Source: Bacillota bacterium | GTDB taxonomy: Bacteria; Bacillota; Negativicutes; DSM-13327 | Length of the DNA: 58,377 nucleotides | Assembly: GCA_017889585.1 (NCBI GenBank) | Contig: JAGFZX010000020.1 | Span: 1-58,377, forward strand | Direction: 5' to 3' | Shown here: piece after piece, positions 54,344 to 58,377 of the stretch | Layout: every line of letters starts with the position of its first letter | Numbering within the stretch: the first letter of the stretch is position 1 | The notes under the pieces: generated by a model | The model's input: the letters and a program-made list of their open reading frames with translations, nothing else | The model's database searches: none | What the model was told of the DNA's origin: nothing | Made by a program: the position numbers and the translations under genes

Positions 54344-55036
54344 TTAATTATAATAGTCATCGATAACTTCACAACCCAATTTTTCTAAGGTTTTATCCAC
54401 CCAAGATTTGTCGCGAGGAATCCTATCCTTAATCCCTTTTATAATTGCCTGCTCCTTCGCTAACTTCGCCTTTGCTTTTTCTAGGATTACCGGAGCATCG
54501 GCTGGATTAATAATAACGATGCCGTCAGCATCTCCTATCACGATATCGCCAGGATTTACAACTACGCCGCCACAGCTAACAGGCACATTGATTTCACCTG
54601 GGCCATCTTTATAAGGACCTCTGGGTTGAACTCCCACAGCGTAAACTGGCATATTGATGTCCTTCATTGCTTCGGCATCACGAATTGCACCATCGATCAC
54701 TACACCAGCCAAACCATTCACAGCCGCCTGGGTCATCATGATTTCACCAGTTATGGCGTTCGCTGTATCCCCCTGGGCGTCAACAATGATAACATCACCT
54801 GGTTGGGCCAACTCCAAGGCTTTATGGAGCAGTAAATTATCTGCCACTCTCACTTTCACCGTAAATGCTGTCCCTAACAGCGGCTTATCATTAAATGGCT
54901 TGACCCGAGTGTCCACACAGAAAAAGCGGTGCATTTCATCGGCAATATTGGCCACCGGCAATCCTTTGAATCCATCCACCAATTCTTTACTGGGGCGATT
55001 GACTTTCAAAAATATTCGACAACCTGCATTTGACAT
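54344..55036 (-). CDS. RraA-fold aldolase, GalC-like (4-hydroxy-4-methyl/4-carboxy-2-oxoglutarate type)
   Basis: A 230-residue RraA-fold protein. The metal and substrate-binding part reads GVVIDGAIRDAEA (about 115-127) with GDADGIVIINP following, as in class II aldolases of the HMG/CHA group, which split 4-hydroxy-4-methyl-2-oxoglutarate to two pyruvates or the 4-carboxy form to pyruvate and oxaloacetate. RraA proteins proper lack the Asp and Arg of this motif. The ATG at 55036 or 55039 follows GGGGAGG. It starts 32-35 bp after the aminotransferase stop. Confidence 0.88.
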   Translation of the reverse strand: MSNAGCRIFLKVNRPSKELVDGFKGLPVANIADEMHRFFCVDTRVKPFNDKPLLGTAFTVKVRVADNLLLHKALELAQPGDVIIVDAQGDTANAITGEIMMTQAAVNGLAGVVIDGAIRDAEAMKDINMPVYAVGVQPRGPYKDGPGEINVPVSCGGVVVNPGDIVIGDADGIVIINPADAPVILEKAKAKLAKEQAIIKGIKDRIPRDKSWVDKTLEKLGCEVIDDYYN

Positions 55037-55071
55037 CATAATTCCTCCCCGTTCTTACTGCTATATGTAGT

Positions 55072-56259
55072 CTAGGCTAATCCCATCAAAAAGCTTTTCA
55101 TTTTATCCATTGCATTAGACAATTCTTCAATAGATGCGGCGTAGCTTATTCTGATATGGTCATCACATAAAAAGGCATTCCCCGGTACTAGCGCCACGGC
55201 ACTTTTTTCTAGCAGCAATGCACAAAAAGAAACATCGTCAATGATCTCTTTTCCATCACACTTGAGTCCATAACAACCTGATATATCTGGTAAAAGATAG
55301 AACGCTCCTTCGGGCTTTGAAGTTTTAATATAAGGCATTTCTGCGAGTTTACTTAGGACAAAGTTGCGACGTTCTAGATATTCGTCCTTCATTGCTTCAA
55401 CTTTATCCTGCGCTTCTCGAAGAACTCCTACCGATGCCCATTGTGCAATTGAAGATGAACCAGAAGTTAAATGTCCTTGCAATTTGATCATCTTGCTGAT
55501 CAAATTTTCGCAGCCAACAGCAAACCCAATTCTCCAACCAGTCATCGCATAAGATTTACTTACGCCGTTTATCGTAATGATATGATTTGCTGCCTCGGGG
55601 CATAATTGAAGCGGATTAACGTATGCACGTTCATAACATAACCGTTCATAAACCTCATCATTAATAATAACAAAGTCTTTTTCCATAGCTAAGCGGCATA
55701 AATCAATCCAGAATTCGTCTTGGTATAAAGCTCCAGTCGGATTATTAGGCGAATTTACGATTACGGCCACAGTCTTATCAGTAATCGCATTATAAATATC
55801 TCTAATGTCAGGTTGAAAATTATTTTTTCTGGTATCTACAAAAACAGGCACTCCATTTAGCAGGCGAATTTGCTCAACATAGCTTACCCATGCAGGCTTA
55901 ATAACTATGACTTCATCGCCCGGGTCAACAAGAACTCCAAGCGCCTCATATATAAGTAATTTAGCGCCAGTCCCTGTAGTAATTTGGTTTAGATTAAAGT
56001 CAAGATTAAATCTCTCTTTGTAATACGTGGAAATTTCTTTACGCAACTCCACAATACCCTGAGTAGGAGTGTAGTGGGTATGCCCCTCCTGCATAGCCTT
56101 AATAGCATATTCGATCCCCGCTTCAGGTGTCGGAAAATCCGGTTCACCCATCGCAAGGGAAATAGCCTTAATACCTTTTGCTTTCATTGCATTTGAAATA
56201 TCTGTAATCTGTCTGGTGGCAGCCGGCTTAATCTGATTAACACGAGCTGATGTTTTCAT
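55072..56259 (-). CDS. Pyridoxal-phosphate aminotransferase (class I/II)
   Basis: A 395-residue fold-type I aminotransferase. The PLP lysine is in SKSYAMTGWRIGFAVG (about residue 235), with the tyrosine and asparagine pattern VNSPNNPTGALY before it and the C-terminal arginine in RISYAAS. It resembles AspC/aromatic-type enzymes that act on 2-oxoglutarate pairs. In this operon it would turn the imported amino acid into a 2-oxo acid for the aldolase. The first gene of the operon, with a good promoter at 56387-56415. Confidence 0.92.
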   Translation of the reverse strand: MKTSARVNQIKPAATRQITDISNAMKAKGIKAISLAMGEPDFPTPEAGIEYAIKAMQEGHTHYTPTQGIVELRKEISTYYKERFNLDFNLNQITTGTGAKLLIYEALGVLVDPGDEVIVIKPAWVSYVEQIRLLNGVPVFVDTRKNNFQPDIRDIYNAITDKTVAVIVNSPNNPTGALYQDEFWIDLCRLAMEKDFVIINDEVYERLCYERAYVNPLQLCPEAANHIITINGVSKSYAMTGWRIGFAVGCENLISKMIKLQGHLTSGSSSIAQWASVGVLREAQDKVEAMKDEYLERRNFVLSKLAEMPYIKTSKPEGAFYLLPDISGCYGLKCDGKEIIDDVSFCALLLEKSAVALVPGNAFLCDDHIRISYAASIEELSNAMDKMKSFLMGLA

Positions 56260-56328
56260 AACTGTTCCTCCCCCAAATTTTAATTTACTAAGGGTTCGAG
56301 TTCACTACACTTATCCCTCATTTTTTTC

Positions 56329-56415
56329 AGTAGTATTTTTTACTACTTATTGAATTTAAAATGTATTAAATACTACTTTTATAAAAACTTTATCACTCAA
56401 TTTGGTTATTGTCAA
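56329..56415 (-). promoter_or_regulatory. Promoter and AGTAGTA palindrome of the aminotransferase operon
   Basis: Minus-strand TTGACA (56410-56415), 17 bp, TAAAGT (56387-56392). Downstream of the start point is a perfect palindrome AGTAGTA-TTTTT-TACTACT (56329-56347), and a third half-site TACTACT lies at 56371-56377. These look like operators for a repressor. They do not match the palindrome before the RpiR gene. No gene is seen in the remaining 56416-56959 stretch apart from the repeat at 56835. Confidence 0.6.
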
Positions 56416-56834
56416 TAATATTCTGTAATTTTTGTGTATGACTTGTGATAATGGCACACCCCGGACGTAGTGAGCAAGGTATATAATAATTGTTGCAGAC
56501 TTTCACTTTTTCCGTACCACTCAAACACGCCAATGAATCAACATAGCTATCAAAAAAACCACATCATAACGGCCTTAAATCCTCATATAAATCAAGCGAA
56601 TCCAGTAAGATAGTCCCCGAATCAAATCATCTACATCTTCACCTGTGTACTCCCTATTGATTCGCTCTTGGCCATCAACTCCAGTAAAAATTAGTTTCTA
56701 TTTATCTAATACACAATTTCATAAACTATATCGAACCGCTTTTTTACAATCCACCCAATTTTGTTTCAGCCTGTCTCCCTATGCGGTGACAAAAAAGGAA
56801 CGTCCCTTGTTGTCCATCCTGTACAAAACAAAAA

Positions 56835-56896
56835 CCCGCGAAATTCGCGGGCTTTCAAATTTTGGTGGAGGCAATTCGAACCCTTACAAGTCCACC
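56835..56896 (-). repeat. CCTCCACCA hairpin repeat with terminator, copy C
   Basis: On the minus strand: GGTGGACTTGTAAGGGTTCG...GCCTCCACCA, ~11 nt, then a CCCGCGAA/TTCGCGGG hairpin (56835-56851) with a T run. The GGTTCGAA core and CCTCCACCA end resemble a tRNA or tmRNA T-arm and acceptor end. It follows the DUF5648-like gene by about 64 bp. Confidence 0.6.
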
Positions 56897-56959
56897 TAAT
56901 CTTTTTAACAATGTACTTAGATAAACGTATATTAAACATTACTCAATTACTTATTGATA

Positions 56960-57916
56960 CTATTTCACCAATAAATTTGATACCTTGATGGGTTTGATAG
57001 CATTCTTAATGCTAAGGGTTTTGTATATTCTATCGTAAGCCCAGCCATCCTCCCCCTCAGCATTTTTAGCTCGCCAGCTTGCTAAAATAGTAATTTCTCC
57101 AGCAGCTTGACTCGGTACTATCCACTCATAGTTGCCACTCGGTGAAAGCTGAGTGGCAATCTCAACCCATGCAGTCCAACCGGTAGTAGTCTTGACTGCA
57201 TAACGCAAATCGACTACTCCTCCGCCTGGGGTTGATTTCCATTGAATTGTCATCTTTTTACCTACTTCGAACGTGCCTCCATTATTTGGTGCTAGTACCT
57301 TAATCTCCTGCAGCGTCTGTGACTTAGACCAAGCGCGGAAAGCAATTCCTTCATAATTTCGATCTGTCAGATTTGCCGGCCCCCCGAGATAATAATGATA
57401 GGCAAGGGTTTCTTTGCCTGTTGTTCCTAGAAAACCTTCTATACTTCCAGCCTCTGGACTTGGCTTATACCAGACATGAACATCCGTATTGCCTCCCATT
57501 AATACATTCTTAGGATAGACATAGCCGAGCAGCCCTGTGTTCTGATAGCCATATTTGATTATACATGCATCTCTACTTTCTTTTCCAACCGCCAAATAAT
57601 GATCCAATGGTAAATACATGTTATACAAGCCGTAAGTTCCTCGTAGCGGTTCCGAAGAAATATAGGCGACAATCCCTTCATAACGGAATCCAGCATTAAC
57701 ATACGCCTGCCGATCCCTTTCACTAGTTGCATAAGTGTAACCTAGGTAGTTATGAGTGTAAAAAGAGAACATATGAAGTGGGACAGTCTCAATAGTTCTG
57801 TGCTCGTAGTTTGGGGATCCTGCATCGGGTAATTTGACAGTAGCCGCCGATACTGTCAAAGTGAAACAACAAAAGGAAAAAATCATAAACAGCGCTACAA
57901 TACTCCTTCTGGTCAT
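56960..57916 (-). CDS. Secreted DUF5648-like protein
   Basis: A 318-residue exported protein. A signal peptide ends near residue 25 (TVSAA). Residues ~45-190 carry repeats of the DUF5648 type (HMFSFYTHNYLGYTYATSE with ERDRQAYVNAGFRYEGI, then HYLAVGKESRDACIIKYGY), a lectin-like beta-trefoil family. From ~205 a Kre9/Knh1-like stretch follows (VLAPNNGGTFEVGKKMTIQW). It may bind carbohydrate at the cell surface; no enzyme motif is seen. The ATG at 57916 follows AAGGGGG; TTG at 57919 is an alternative. Confidence 0.8.
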   Translation of the reverse strand: MTRRSIVALFMIFSFCCFTLTVSAATVKLPDAGSPNYEHRTIETVPLHMFSFYTHNYLGYTYATSERDRQAYVNAGFRYEGIVAYISSEPLRGTYGLYNMYLPLDHYLAVGKESRDACIIKYGYQNTGLLGYVYPKNVLMGGNTDVHVWYKPSPEAGSIEGFLGTTGKETLAYHYYLGGPANLTDRNYEGIAFRAWSKSQTLQEIKVLAPNNGGTFEVGKKMTIQWKSTPGGGVVDLRYAVKTTTGWTAWVEIATQLSPSGNYEWIVPSQAAGEITILASWRAKNAEGEDGWAYDRIYKTLSIKNAIKPIKVSNLLVK

Positions 57917-58017
57917 CAATCACGCCCCCTTAAATATAGAAAAATCCAGTTATTCCAGTTCTATTATTATATTTCTGCTCTAACCTATTTAGCCTCCGTT
58001 TCATTACAAATATTTTT

Positions 58018-58035
58018 GGTGGAGGCCACCTCCAC
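58018..58035 (-). repeat. CCTCCACCA hairpin repeat, copy D (partial)
   Basis: On the minus strand GTGGAGGTGGCCTCCACCA, a near-perfect palindrome, without a terminator hairpin after it. It lies 102 bp upstream of the DUF5648-like gene. Confidence 0.5.
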
Positions 58036-58054
58036 AACTTCTTTAATAAACAGT

Positions 58055-58212
58055 AAAAAAGACGCTAGCGCGTCCTTTGGAACAAACATATAGACAAAAA
58101 CTTTTAACCGCAGAAAACACAGAGAAATTATTATTATAAACCCTCTGCGCCTCTGCGGTTCATAAAATTTATACTTTCTAGTATATTAAGAAAAACGCTA
58201 CGCGTCCTTTTG
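58055..58212. repeat. Composite of dispersed repeats at the window end
   Basis: Two similar units (58055-58080 with GACGCTAGCGCGTCCTTTGG, 58191-58212 with AACGCTACGCGTCCTTTTGG) flank an inverted repeat: AACCGCAGA...CACAGAG (58106-58123) facing CTCTGCG...CTCTGCGGTT (58143-58160). The inverted repeat is of the type seen at 5655 and 20719. The final 58213-58377 bases show no gene. Confidence 0.5.
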
Positions 58213-58377
58213 GTCTACAGCTAAAATAGCATCTCTACAATAACCTCACAAAACCTTGATTCATAAGGATTTGTTATCTCAAAAAACTTATACTTTCTTA
58301 TATGAGTCTGCTTAAAAACCCTCTCATAAAATACCGATAATCAAGGGAATAACTACTGTGTTCGTCGAATTTATTAT

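Noticed and set aside
56835..56896. A tRNA or tmRNA gene, because of GGTTCGAA and CCTCCACCA
   Set aside because: There is no anticodon arm, D-arm or tag-peptide region, and the 5' part pairs with the CCTCCACC end instead of forming a cloverleaf. Kept as a repeat.
1..58377. CRISPR array or prophage
   Set aside because: No regularly spaced repeats of 24-40 bp, no cas-like proteins and no phage structural genes were seen.

Overview
The window is low-GC DNA with clean Shine-Dalgarno sites and many intrinsic terminators. The gene content is anaerobe-like: acetolactate and malate metabolism, a CoA transferase, SpoIIE-type phosphatase signalling and many c-di-GMP proteins. The protein flavour suggests a Negativicutes-type Firmicute (Sporomusaceae, Pelosinus-like). 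That placement is inferred from how the proteins look; no rRNA or other marker gene is present.

Layout. 1-10 kb: small housekeeping genes (DUF1904, DUF421 and DUF456 proteins, a GAF/PAS/GGDEF/HD-GYP protein, a BASS transporter, a HAD phosphatase, nitroreductase, MsrA, a rhodanese lipoprotein, DapA). 10-13.3 kb: a VOC enzyme, relics of an EAL protein and of a ferredoxin, then ilvB-ilvH. 13.5-20.7 kb: a DUF441 protein, a CitA/CitB-type two-component system, NAD-malic enzyme, an FAH-family hydrolase and a divergent LysR regulator with two matching palindromic operators. Three copies of a three-hairpin repeat lie in this stretch.

21.0-33.7 kb is the most interesting part. It is a run of ten same-strand, closely packed genes that looks like one partner-switching signalling and transport operon. 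In transcription order it holds an RsbW-like kinase, alanine racemase, an orphan ABC-type binding protein, an MFS transporter fused to a two-domain membrane sensor, a GNAT acetyltransferase, a stand-alone copy of that sensor, a 5TM-PP2C (SpoIIE-type) phosphatase, two tandem NCS2 permeases that each carry a degenerate RsbW-like C-terminal domain, and a free STAS protein. No sigma factor is nearby, so the output may be the transporters themselves.

33.7-35 kb is a graveyard of gene fragments (a membrane protein, the SH3 domain of an NlpC/P60 hydrolase, a truncated polysaccharide deacetylase). 35-42.9 kb holds an exported acetolactate decarboxylase with a zinc alcohol dehydrogenase, a C39-like secreted protein, a conspicuously GC-rich CoA-transferase, an MscS channel and an esterase. 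43-50.5 kb is rich in c-di-GMP enzymes (a GGDEF-EAL protein, a double HD-GYP protein, a Cache-GGDEF protein) and contains a 96-bp IS6-like inverted-repeat remnant.

50.9-56.3 kb encodes a GalB-like hydratase, an RpiR regulator, a DAACS transporter, a GalC/RraA-type aldolase and an aminotransferase. Together they suggest uptake and breakdown of a 4-substituted glutamate to pyruvate. The window ends with a secreted DUF5648-like protein and dispersed repeats. Four copies of a hairpin repeat ending CCTCCACCA, three of them next to a terminator hairpin, lie between 47.5 and 58.0 kb.
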